From a virus: a DNA stretch of 37,123 bases. The stretch covers positions 1 through 37,123 of the IMG/VR virus record IMGVR_UViG_3300021376_001850; one strand, given 5' to 3'. Each line of letters opens with the position of its first letter. Position 1 is the stretch's first letter. Below are positions 16,488 to 22,330 of this stretch, piece by piece. The position numbers and the translations under genes are program-made. The notes under the pieces were generated by a model. It was not told where the DNA came from and searched no databases. It worked only from the letters and a program-made list of their open reading frames with translations.

Positions 16488-16712
16488 ATGGCTGTCAATG
16501 AATCACGTTCAATGAACCGAGACCTCATCATGGGGGCAACCGATGGTAAGTTCAAGACCATCGTTCCTGACCGTGGCGGAGAGGTTGAAATGACCAGCGC
16601 TACCATGCGTGGTCATGAGTTGCAAATGCAGTACAACGTCGTGGAGCGTTCAGAACTAGCCGATTTGCCCACCGCCGATTACGGGCGACGACGAGAGACA
16701 GGTCACTATTAA
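16488..16712 (+). CDS. Hypothetical small protein (74 residues)
   Basis: The product begins MAVNESRSMNRDLIMGATDGK and has a short beta-prone segment (KFKTIVPDRGGEVEM) followed by a charged C-terminus. It has no recognised domain. ATG 16488 is preceded by GAGGAG, which lies in the tail of the upstream gene. It is followed one base later by another small gene. Confidence 0.65.
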   Translation: MAVNESRSMNRDLIMGATDGKFKTIVPDRGGEVEMTSATMRGHELQMQYNVVERSELADLPTADYGRRRETGHY

Positions 16713-16713
16713 T

Positions 16714-16881
16714 ATGCCGTTGAGCCACCGTGGAGAACCGATTTCTGGCAACCGTTCTGATACCCGTCGTTTGCTGAAAGAAGCAATTGACAATATCCGC
16801 ACGTTTACGGGTTTGGGTTCGGTGGCAGGTGTAGGCTATGGACAGAATCGCAAACGCAAGAACCTTCCCCCATTCAATTAA
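16714..16881 (+). CDS. Small basic protein (55 residues) with HRGEP start
   Basis: This short ORF encodes MPLSHRGEPISGNRSD, a helix (TRRLLKEAIDNIRTF), a Gly-rich segment (GLGSVAGVGYG) and a basic tail (QNRKRKN). HRGxP echoes the N-terminus of the gene product at 11.1 kb. It fits tightly between neighbours and has a start codon one base after the upstream stop. Function is unknown. Confidence 0.6.
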   Translation: MPLSHRGEPISGNRSDTRRLLKEAIDNIRTFTGLGSVAGVGYGQNRKRKNLPPFN

Positions 16882-16890
16882 GGAACAAAC

Positions 16891-17688
16891 ATGGCACGAG
16901 GAAACGACGAATCACGCAATCCAAACCGCCGTCCAAAAAGAAGCACCGAGTGGCACAACATGGGAATGGTTGACCGTCGCCAAGGTTACATTAATGAATT
17001 AGTACAACAAAACAAAGACGATTATGCCTCAGAATCTTATAACTACAACGAATATCCCGAAGAATTTGAAGGCCGCTCGTTTCCAACTGAAGCCGAATAC
17101 CTTGCTGCACATAATCCAGAAACATATGAAGATTATAAAAGACGTCTCCCTACGGACAGGGCGCAAACATTTGGTCGTCCCTATCAAACCCCTTCTGGAA
17201 ACTACGGTTTTGAGTGGGAGCACAGGCAACATCCAGACGACATTGGGGATGCCTCCCCTGAGCCTTTTTCAAACAAAGAAAGTCTGGAACAATATAAAAC
17301 TGCTATGTATAATATGGACTCTGTTGGAGACGCTGCTGATTCGTACTACAGGTCAGAACGTCAGGCACGAGCCGAGGAACATTACGGAGACGATTACAAC
17401 GCTTATAGGGCATGGCAAGCAGGAGAAATTCCAGAAGAAACTGACGAGCCAGCGCCTTACAAAGCCCCTGAAGGATGGGTTGCGTGGTATCAATCTCATC
17501 CAAGCAAGCCGCCACGTGCCATTTCCAATGTTGAAGGCACTCGTCACCGCCTGACTCAAGAATTCAAGACTCCTTCTGCCGCCCGTCGTGCTGGTAGAGC
17601 CTTATTGAATGAGAAACTCTTTGGGTCTCAATCAGGCCGCCTTGACCAAGCACTTCCATACAGTCTCACGGGCATGCAGTACTTGTAA
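16891..17688 (+). CDS. Hypothetical protein with N-terminal RGNDESRNPNRRP tag
   Basis: At 265 residues this is the largest protein with the shared N-terminal tag (MARGNDESRNPNRRP). The body is rich in Tyr, Glu, Asp, Pro and Arg with repeated short segments such as YNEYPEEFEGR, YLAAHNPETYEDYKRR and YGDDYNAYRAWQ. The C-terminal 60 residues are more basic. No family is recognised. The leader AAGGAACAAAC gives a ribosome site for ATG 16891. Confidence 0.72.
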   Translation: MARGNDESRNPNRRPKRSTEWHNMGMVDRRQGYINELVQQNKDDYASESYNYNEYPEEFEGRSFPTEAEYLAAHNPETYEDYKRRLPTDRAQTFGRPYQTPSGNYGFEWEHRQHPDDIGDASPEPFSNKESLEQYKTAMYNMDSVGDAADSYYRSERQARAEEHYGDDYNAYRAWQAGEIPEETDEPAPYKAPEGWVAWYQSHPSKPPRAISNVEGTRHRLTQEFKTPSAARRAGRALLNEKLFGSQSGRLDQALPYSLTGMQYL

Positions 17689-17693
17689 CAACA

Positions 17694-17918
17694 ATGGCAC
17701 GAGGAAAAGACGAATCCAATAACCCTAGGCGACGTCCTCAACGTCCCCAAACGGATGAAGAGAAAATGGCTATTGTTAAGCAGGTGTTTCCTAATGCTCA
17801 GGAAGTAAACGTCAACGAAAATGAAGAAATGGACATGGACGACGACGATTACGACTATATTGACGAATGGAACGACGAAAACCCAAACGATACGTTTGAC
17901 GAAATTCCAAAATACTGA
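17694..17918 (+). CDS. Acidic small protein with RGKDESNNPRRRP tag (74 residues)
   Basis: The first 19 residues are basic and carry the tag in its fullest form. The C-terminal half is extremely acidic (EEMDMDDDDYDYIDEW). This bipolar design, a basic tag joined to an acidic body, shows that the tag is independent of the body it is attached to. It lies between two other tagged genes. Function is unknown; DNA mimicry or a chaperone-like role for basic partners is possible but unproven. Confidence 0.7.
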   Translation: MARGKDESNNPRRRPQRPQTDEEKMAIVKQVFPNAQEVNVNENEEMDMDDDDYDYIDEWNDENPNDTFDEIPKY

Positions 17919-17923
17919 TAACC

Positions 17924-18148
17924 ATGACACGTGGCAAAGATGAATCTAATAATCCCAAGAGGCGTCCTAAAAAGCGTTGGGACCCGTTTCTACAAGCGTG
18001 GACATCACCACCTGAAGGGTATGACTATGCTTTTGACGAAAACGGCGTACCAAAAGACTATAAAAGTTCTGAAGGAACCTATGATGACATGCCAGACACA
18101 TGGGAACCCAATGGTGAGGACGGTCCAAAAGGTTATGAAAAAGATTAA
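17924..18148 (+). CDS. Small protein with RGKDESNNPKRRP tag (74 residues)
   Basis: Residues 1-15 read MTRGKDESNNPKRRP, almost identical to the preceding gene product, but the codons differ at many third positions, which points to selection on the protein. The body is acidic and aromatic (RWDPFLQAWTSPPEGYDYAFDENG, split here only by composition) and unlike that of its neighbour. It starts five bases after the previous stop. A 17-bp tandem repeat begins at its stop codon. Confidence 0.7.
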   Translation: MTRGKDESNNPKRRPKKRWDPFLQAWTSPPEGYDYAFDENGVPKDYKSSEGTYDDMPDTWEPNGEDGPKGYEKD

Positions 18149-18177
18149 AAGACTTCTACAATTAAAAGACCCCTACA
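18144..18177 (+). repeat. Tandem 17-bp direct repeat before the Lys-rich gene trio
   Basis: Two adjacent 17-base units (18144-18160 and 18161-18177) each begin ATTAAAAGAC and end CTACA, differing at two positions. The first overlaps the stop codon of the tagged gene. The second runs up to the AGGAG ribosome site of the next gene. TACAAT at 18157-18162 resembles a -10 box. It may be a regulatory site or a slippage duplication. Confidence 0.5.
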
Positions 18178-18191
18178 AATAGGAGATAACA

Positions 18192-18353
18192 ATGGCTAAA
18201 AAGAAACAAGTATGGGATAAAAAGAATCCCAAGAAAAAGTCAGAGAAACTTGACCCGTCTGAAAAGGCTGAGGCAAAGGCTCGTGCTAAAAAAGCAGGAC
18301 GCCCTTATCCCAACCTCGTAGACAACATGGCAGTAGCAAAGAAGAAAAAGTAA
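18192..18353 (+). CDS. Lys-rich mini-protein 1 (53 residues)
   Basis: The ORF encodes MAKKKQVWDKKNPKKKSEKL, a Lys/Ala/Glu helix (SEKAEAKARAKKAGRPYPN) and a tail LVDNMAVAKKKK. Small Lys-rich proteins with WDK-NP-KKS and AGRPYPNLVDN motifs occur in various aquatic phages as uncharacterised genes; I recognise the pattern but know no function. AGGAGATAAC precedes ATG 18192. It overlaps the next gene by one base (TAATG). Confidence 0.72.
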   Translation: MAKKKQVWDKKNPKKKSEKLDPSEKAEAKARAKKAGRPYPNLVDNMAVAKKKK

Positions 18354-18484
18354 TGGCTAAACAAGGTCCTTGCTGGGATGGCTACGTGCAAAAAGGAATG
18401 AAGAAGAAGAACGGTAAATTAGTTCCTAACTGCGTTCCCGCAGAAAAATCAAAGAAAACCAAGAAAGCCAAGAAAAATGGCTAA
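18353..18484 (+). CDS. Lys-rich mini-protein 2 with CWDGY motif (43 residues)
   Basis: The product begins MAKQGPCWDGYVQKGMKKKNGK, followed by VPNCVP and a Lys/Ala tail. Two cysteines (7 and 27) could form a disulphide or contribute to metal binding. Similar CWDGY-GMK-VPNCVP mini-proteins are known from other phages as uncharacterised genes. It overlaps both neighbours, which supports translation as part of a three-gene cassette. Confidence 0.7.
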   Translation: MAKQGPCWDGYVQKGMKKKNGKLVPNCVPAEKSKKTKKAKKNG

Positions 18485-18746
18485 ATCAGCAGCGTGGCAA
18501 CGCAAAGAGGGCAAGAACCCCGAAGGTGGTTTAAACGCCAAAGGTCGTGCGTCTGCCAAGAAGGAAGGGCATAACCTCAAGCCGCCCGTGTCCAAGGAAC
18601 AGGCTAAGAAGTCTCCCAAATCGGCTGCCCGTCGCAAGTCATTTTGTGCGAGAATGGAAGGTATGAAGAAGAAGAACACTTCTGCCAAGACAGCCCGTGA
18701 CCCAGACAGCCGTATCAACAAGTCGTTGCGTAAATGGGATTGTTAA
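18477..18746 (+). CDS. DUF6321-like Lys-rich protein (89 residues)
   Basis: The sequence matches the family pattern AWQRKEGKNPEGGLNAKGR, then LKPPVSKEQAKKSP, RRKSFCARMEGMK and a C-terminal ARDPDSRINKSLRKWDC. This family is widespread in phages of aquatic bacteria and has no established function. It is strongly basic and likely binds nucleic acid. ATG 18477 overlaps the preceding mini-gene by 8 bases. Together the three Lys-rich genes form a cassette. Confidence 0.8.
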   Translation: MAKSAAWQRKEGKNPEGGLNAKGRASAKKEGHNLKPPVSKEQAKKSPKSAARRKSFCARMEGMKKKNTSAKTARDPDSRINKSLRKWDC

Positions 18747-19904
18747 ATGAGCGATTGGGACGACGGTGTTCCAACCGAACAGCCACTAACACGTGGTCAA
18801 CGGTTTCGTGACTCCATAGCAAGGGCTGTCATCCGACCAGGGTCGGCAGCAACTGGAGAGCAGATACTTCGTTTTCAAGAAGACCAAGGAGACTCATATG
18901 ACAAAGTTGGGTTTAGCAAAGCGTTAGATAGAGACTCTCGTTCTCTTAAAAATCAAAAAGCATGGTTAGACGAAACCATGCAACTAATAAAAAAGTATAA
19001 CGATATTGCTGATTTTGCTAAAGAAAAAGAAGATAGAGGACCTCTTGACAGAGACCCTGATTCATTTGAACGAAAAGAAGAAATAAAATTAAATAAATCT
19101 AAAAGAAAATCGTCTTTTTGGTGGGACAATCCAGACGTTGCTGATTCTGCGACCAAATCACAAATGTTTAGAAAAATGGCTGAAGATAAAGAAACACAAA
19201 TGCTTTCGGGAGAAGTTCCTTCTTATGGTTATCCACGTGTAACCGATAAACACATTACACTTGCCGCTTTGCTTGGAACGTCCACTGTTGATAGAGTGCT
19301 TGAAGAACGTAAACAGTATTCAAGCGTAGACAAAGATGTTAAAAATAAAAAAAGCAATGTTTATTATGACGACGGAACTGGTTACAGTGGCGAATTTACG
19401 ACAAATACTGCCGCTATCGGCAAGGCTTTACACAAACGTAAAACCAGGAACTTGTCACGTTCCGAAAGGTTGAAAGAGCGCATTGCTCCCTACCGTGTTG
19501 GTGTTTACGAAGAACGTGATTCGTACGGAGGCAGGGAAGAAGGTGGTTGGTGGTATAACGAGGGGGACTTGGTGCATGAAAGCCGACCTTTTATGACCAA
19601 GCGTGGTGCTTTTAAAGAAGAAAAACGTCTTGAACAACAGTATCCAAGGAGACGTCGTAGTTTGTTAAATGCTCGTGCCAGCGATGTCATGGAAGCAGAT
19701 AAAGACCAGGGAGTGTTTGAACCGTTGCCATACACCGATAATTCCGCAGCAGCCTTTGGGATGCCCTCAACGTTTATACAAACCCCAGAAGACGAAGACT
19801 ATGACTACAGCCATTTTGGACAACCATCTAACGACTACAGAGTGTACGTAACACGGGGTAAGCCAAGCGAAATGTATCCAGAACAAAAACCGTATTATTC
19901 ATGA
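18747..19904 (+). CDS. Hypothetical protein (385 residues)
   Basis: The protein is charged and largely hydrophilic, with an N-terminal segment TRGQRFRDSIARAVIRPGS, a long Lys/Asp/Glu-rich helical part (about residues 60-150) and an Arg/Tyr-rich C-terminal half (for example RRRRSLLNARASDVMEAD). Bases about 18,950-19,350 are noticeably A-rich compared with flanking genes, which may mark a more recently acquired or unconstrained segment. No family is recognised. Its stop overlaps the next ATG (ATGA). Confidence 0.7.
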   Translation: MSDWDDGVPTEQPLTRGQRFRDSIARAVIRPGSAATGEQILRFQEDQGDSYDKVGFSKALDRDSRSLKNQKAWLDETMQLIKKYNDIADFAKEKEDRGPLDRDPDSFERKEEIKLNKSKRKSSFWWDNPDVADSATKSQMFRKMAEDKETQMLSGEVPSYGYPRVTDKHITLAALLGTSTVDRVLEERKQYSSVDKDVKNKKSNVYYDDGTGYSGEFTTNTAAIGKALHKRKTRNLSRSERLKERIAPYRVGVYEERDSYGGREEGGWWYNEGDLVHESRPFMTKRGAFKEEKRLEQQYPRRRRSLLNARASDVMEADKDQGVFEPLPYTDNSAAAFGMPSTFIQTPEDEDYDYSHFGQPSNDYRVYVTRGKPSEMYPEQKPYYS

Positions 19905-20284
19905 ACCCCGAACAACCATTTACCAGAGACGACTCCGCTTATCCAGGGATGATTGGACTTATAGCCGCAGTCACCGCAACCGATTGTAAATGCTCACGTT
20001 GTGAACGCTTACGAAGTTATTTGCCACCAGACATCAACCACATGGCACAAACAGAGTCTTTTAAAACACAAACTAAACAAATGTACGAAGACGAGGCTGC
20101 TATACCAAGGTTGTCTACGACTGGCAGAAAGATTTACGCCAAACCAAAACCGACTCCAGAACAACGTGAGCGTAAACGTGAAACTGACAGAGCACGGTAT
20201 CACAGACGAACTCCAGAACAACGTGAACAACGTAACGCACGTGTAAGAGCACGTGCTGCAAAACTCCGTGAGGAACAGCAATGA
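19901..20284 (+). CDS. CxCSRCERLR protein A
   Basis: The 127-residue product has a conserved-looking segment GLIAAVTATDCKCSRCERLR with C29, C31 and C34, and a very basic C-terminal helix (QRERKRETDRARYHRR, then RARAAKLREE). The next gene product carries the same Cys motif, so the two are diverged paralogues or share a domain. The basic helix could bind nucleic acid. It overlaps the neighbours on both sides by 4 bases. Confidence 0.7.
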   Translation: MNPEQPFTRDDSAYPGMIGLIAAVTATDCKCSRCERLRSYLPPDINHMAQTESFKTQTKQMYEDEAAIPRLSTTGRKIYAKPKPTPEQRERKRETDRARYHRRTPEQREQRNARVRARAAKLREEQQ

Positions 20285-20805
20285 CTGGAATTCAAATGCC
20301 AAATGCAGAAAACAATTTTGAATATCCATCAACTCAAGAACGAGAAACAGACTACAACGAACGAATGGAAAGCATCCGTTACAAGACTGGAACTTCCAGT
20401 GAACGTGATATTGACCCAGAAGACGCTGGAGAAGACTATGGTCTGATAAAGGGAGAACGCCTACCGCAAACGCTTTCAACCGATGCCGAACTATTGACGG
20501 TAGACCCTCGCCACACGGCTATGCGTGCACTAATAGCAACGGTAGTTGCCACAGGGTGTAGTTGTTCACGTTGCGAAAGGCTACGCCAATTCGTTCCAGA
20601 TGTTGGTCGCCGTACTCTTAAACAAGAATCGGCAAATTACGATATTCTTACCGAAAACATAAGATACAGAACAAGGTTAAACTATGACCCTAGCAAAGAA
20701 GACCCTAGCAAACGGAATAAAAGATACAATAAAAGATATTTGGCATGGGTTCAGAGGAAAGAATATGAGGCAAGGGTCAAATCAAAATCACCTCCTTCAG
20801 ACTGA
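20281..20805 (+). CDS. CxCSRCERLR protein B
   Basis: This 174-residue protein carries ALIATVVATGCSCSRCERLR with C93, C95 and C98, the same motif as the preceding product. Here it is placed after an acidic N-terminal region and before a basic, Tyr-rich tail (KRNKRYNKRYLAWVQRK). A short repeat, SIRYKT and NIRYRT, flanks the motif. The three-Cys core might bind metal as a dimer. It is the last gene before the candidate promoter at 20.8 kb. Confidence 0.7.
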   Translation: MTGIQMPNAENNFEYPSTQERETDYNERMESIRYKTGTSSERDIDPEDAGEDYGLIKGERLPQTLSTDAELLTVDPRHTAMRALIATVVATGCSCSRCERLRQFVPDVGRRTLKQESANYDILTENIRYRTRLNYDPSKEDPSKRNKRYNKRYLAWVQRKEYEARVKSKSPPSD

Positions 20806-20806
20806 C

Positions 20807-20834
20807 TTACCACCTAATTGGTGTACACTATAAT
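20807..20834 (+). promoter_or_regulatory. Candidate leaderless promoter (TATAAT) with dyads
   Basis: A perfect TATAAT lies at 20829-20834, six bases before the ATG at 20841, so transcription would start at or next to the start codon, as in actinobacterial leaderless mRNAs. A weak -35, TTACCA (20807-20812), is 16 bases upstream. Two dyads sit in the spacer: CACC-N5-GGTG (20811-20823) and the palindrome GTGTACAC (20821-20828). The downstream gene has no ribosome site, which supports the reading. Confidence 0.6.
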
Positions 20835-20840
20835 GTAATC

Positions 20841-21122
20841 ATGTCACATGGGCAAAACGAACAACATAACAGCCGTCGTCGCCCCCAAAGACCACGTGTT
20901 GGAGCCGTGTACGAATGGTATCCAGAAGGCTTGGACAAGGAAAAGTCCAAATTAAACATTGAACCAGGTTCTTTAGTGAGAGTTGCTAAAGGTTCTCAAT
21001 TTGGTGCAATGCGTTTACCACCGCCGTTTACGTATGTAGAAGACCCCAATAACGGTGAATTTTTAGGACTTGCACTAGACAATAGCCTTAAACCAAGAAC
21101 AAAAAAAACAACTGTAACCTGA
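20841..21122 (+). CDS. Protein with divergent N-terminal RRP tag and beta-rich body (93 residues)
   Basis: The start MSHGQNEQHNSRRRP fits the shared tag (G4, N6, E7, N10, S11, R13-R14-P15), though most other positions differ. The body is predicted to be beta-rich (GAVYEWYPEG, SLVRVAKGSQFGAMRL, PPFTYVED) and may be a small barrel. It is the only tagged gene with its own visible promoter and no Shine-Dalgarno sequence. Function is unknown. Confidence 0.68.
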   Translation: MSHGQNEQHNSRRRPQRPRVGAVYEWYPEGLDKEKSKLNIEPGSLVRVAKGSQFGAMRLPPPFTYVEDPNNGEFLGLALDNSLKPRTKKTTVT

Positions 21123-21144
21123 TATACAACGTTTGGAGAATAAC

Positions 21145-21630
21145 ATGTCAGAACAACCTAATCGCTTGCTCGTCTGTTGGCGTGTGGTTAACGGAAAGAA
21201 AACTGATGGCGTCATTTACAAAATGCGCCCTTACGACGGTCCACCAGAATACGACATGGAACTTATTGACATCCTAGAACGACATAAGGCCCGCAACCAA
21301 GACTATGACAATTGGCGTGCCTTGATATTCCGCACCGACAAAGACACAGCCGACAAACTAGATGCCGAGACCGCTATCAAGAACGAATTGAAGCGCCACG
21401 ACATCATTATCAAAGATTTCCGTGACGAATTAAAGGTGGATGCTTTACGTTGCTTTAACAAGCACAATCGCCCCGACAGAGGATGTGTGGACTGGTGTGA
21501 CGAGTCAAAGACGGTTGGACGAAAGATTGGTGTTCCAAAAGAAAAACGTCAATACCTGTGTATGTACTGCCCAGCCGCTGAATGGTATACCCGTAAGGAA
21601 CGACAAATGCTGGGATTGTACGACAAGTGA
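21145..21630 (+). CDS. Hypothetical protein with Cys cluster
   Basis: The protein (161 residues from ATG 21145, preceded by TTTGGAGAA) has a helical N-terminal part. A C-terminal region holds five or six cysteines: RCFNKHNRPDRGCVDWC, then YLCMYCPAAEWY. The spacing suggests a zinc or iron-sulphur site. I recall similar Cys-rich proteins from actinophages but no function. It overlaps the next gene by 4 bases (GTGA). Confidence 0.72.
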   Translation: MSEQPNRLLVCWRVVNGKKTDGVIYKMRPYDGPPEYDMELIDILERHKARNQDYDNWRALIFRTDKDTADKLDAETAIKNELKRHDIIIKDFRDELKVDALRCFNKHNRPDRGCVDWCDESKTVGRKIGVPKEKRQYLCMYCPAAEWYTRKERQMLGLYDK

Positions 21631-22106
21631 TTGTCGTTACGTTTGAGGTAATTGCCAACAGGTCTCCTGAGATTGGCTCTAGTCAACCAAACAATCATGG
21701 ACGTAAATTATGGAACATGCTGTTTCCTACATACAACGGACGCATTTGTTTGTTGGTGGATGGCGTTGACAAAACGCAACATCAACTTGTCATGGAGTGG
21801 TTAAAAAAGGAAGGTTTTAAGCCAGGTTCAATTGATTTTCATTGGGAAACTGGTTCAGACAATCGCCTTGACAGAGTAAGGGCTGTGCATGCAGCACATA
21901 CACGAATTGATTGGTACGTGGACAACGACCCAGCGGCAGTTGCCAAAGTAATTAAAGAGGGTATACCGTCTCTCCTTGTTACCGTTCCACAAATTCTACG
22001 CCCAGAATGGAATCAACCACGTACAATAGTGGGATGGGAAGAAATCACAAAAGAGATAGAAAGGCAGCGGCTCAAAAACGCAGAAAGGACATGGCGAGAA
22101 ACATGA
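21627..22106 (+). CDS. HAD-like hypothetical protein
   Basis: The 159-residue product starts at GTG 21627 in a 4-base overlap with the upstream gene. A strand ICLLVDGVD, helices, and a later WYVDNDPAAVAKVIKEGIPSLLV resemble the Asp-containing strands of a HAD-fold phosphatase. The N-terminal nucleophile motif DxD is not intact, so it may be inactive or belong to another Rossmann-like family. The C-terminus is basic. Confidence 0.62.
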   Translation: MIVVTFEVIANRSPEIGSSQPNNHGRKLWNMLFPTYNGRICLLVDGVDKTQHQLVMEWLKKEGFKPGSIDFHWETGSDNRLDRVRAVHAAHTRIDWYVDNDPAAVAKVIKEGIPSLLVTVPQILRPEWNQPRTIVGWEEITKEIERQRLKNAERTWRET

Positions 22107-22330
22107 GGCAAGACGAATGGATTGAAATTGGCGTAAAAATGGGTTGGTGTTCACCACCCATCTGCGAACCGCACGACGGTATGCCAATGAGCCAAGAAGA
22201 AGCAGAACAGTACGAAGAGGGACAGGACCCGTGTATCCATGTTCTGCGCCTGTATCACAGCAACGAGCACCGCAAAGAAGTTGAGGCGTTCTCCTCACAG
22301 GCTGTTTGGCGCAAGGCAGGATGGGAGTGA
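22103..22330 (+). CDS. Small actinophage-type protein (75 residues)
   Basis: From ATG 22103, which makes a 4-base ATGA overlap with the previous gene, the product begins MRQDEWIEIGVKMGWCSPP. It contains CEPHDGMPMSQEE and DPCIHVLRLY, a pattern I recall from uncharacterised small proteins of many actinobacteriophages. Three cysteines and two histidines could bind metal. ATG 22091 is an alternative start with a closer purine run. Confidence 0.7.
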   Translation: MRQDEWIEIGVKMGWCSPPICEPHDGMPMSQEEAEQYEEGQDPCIHVLRLYHSNEHRKEVEAFSSQAVWRKAGWE

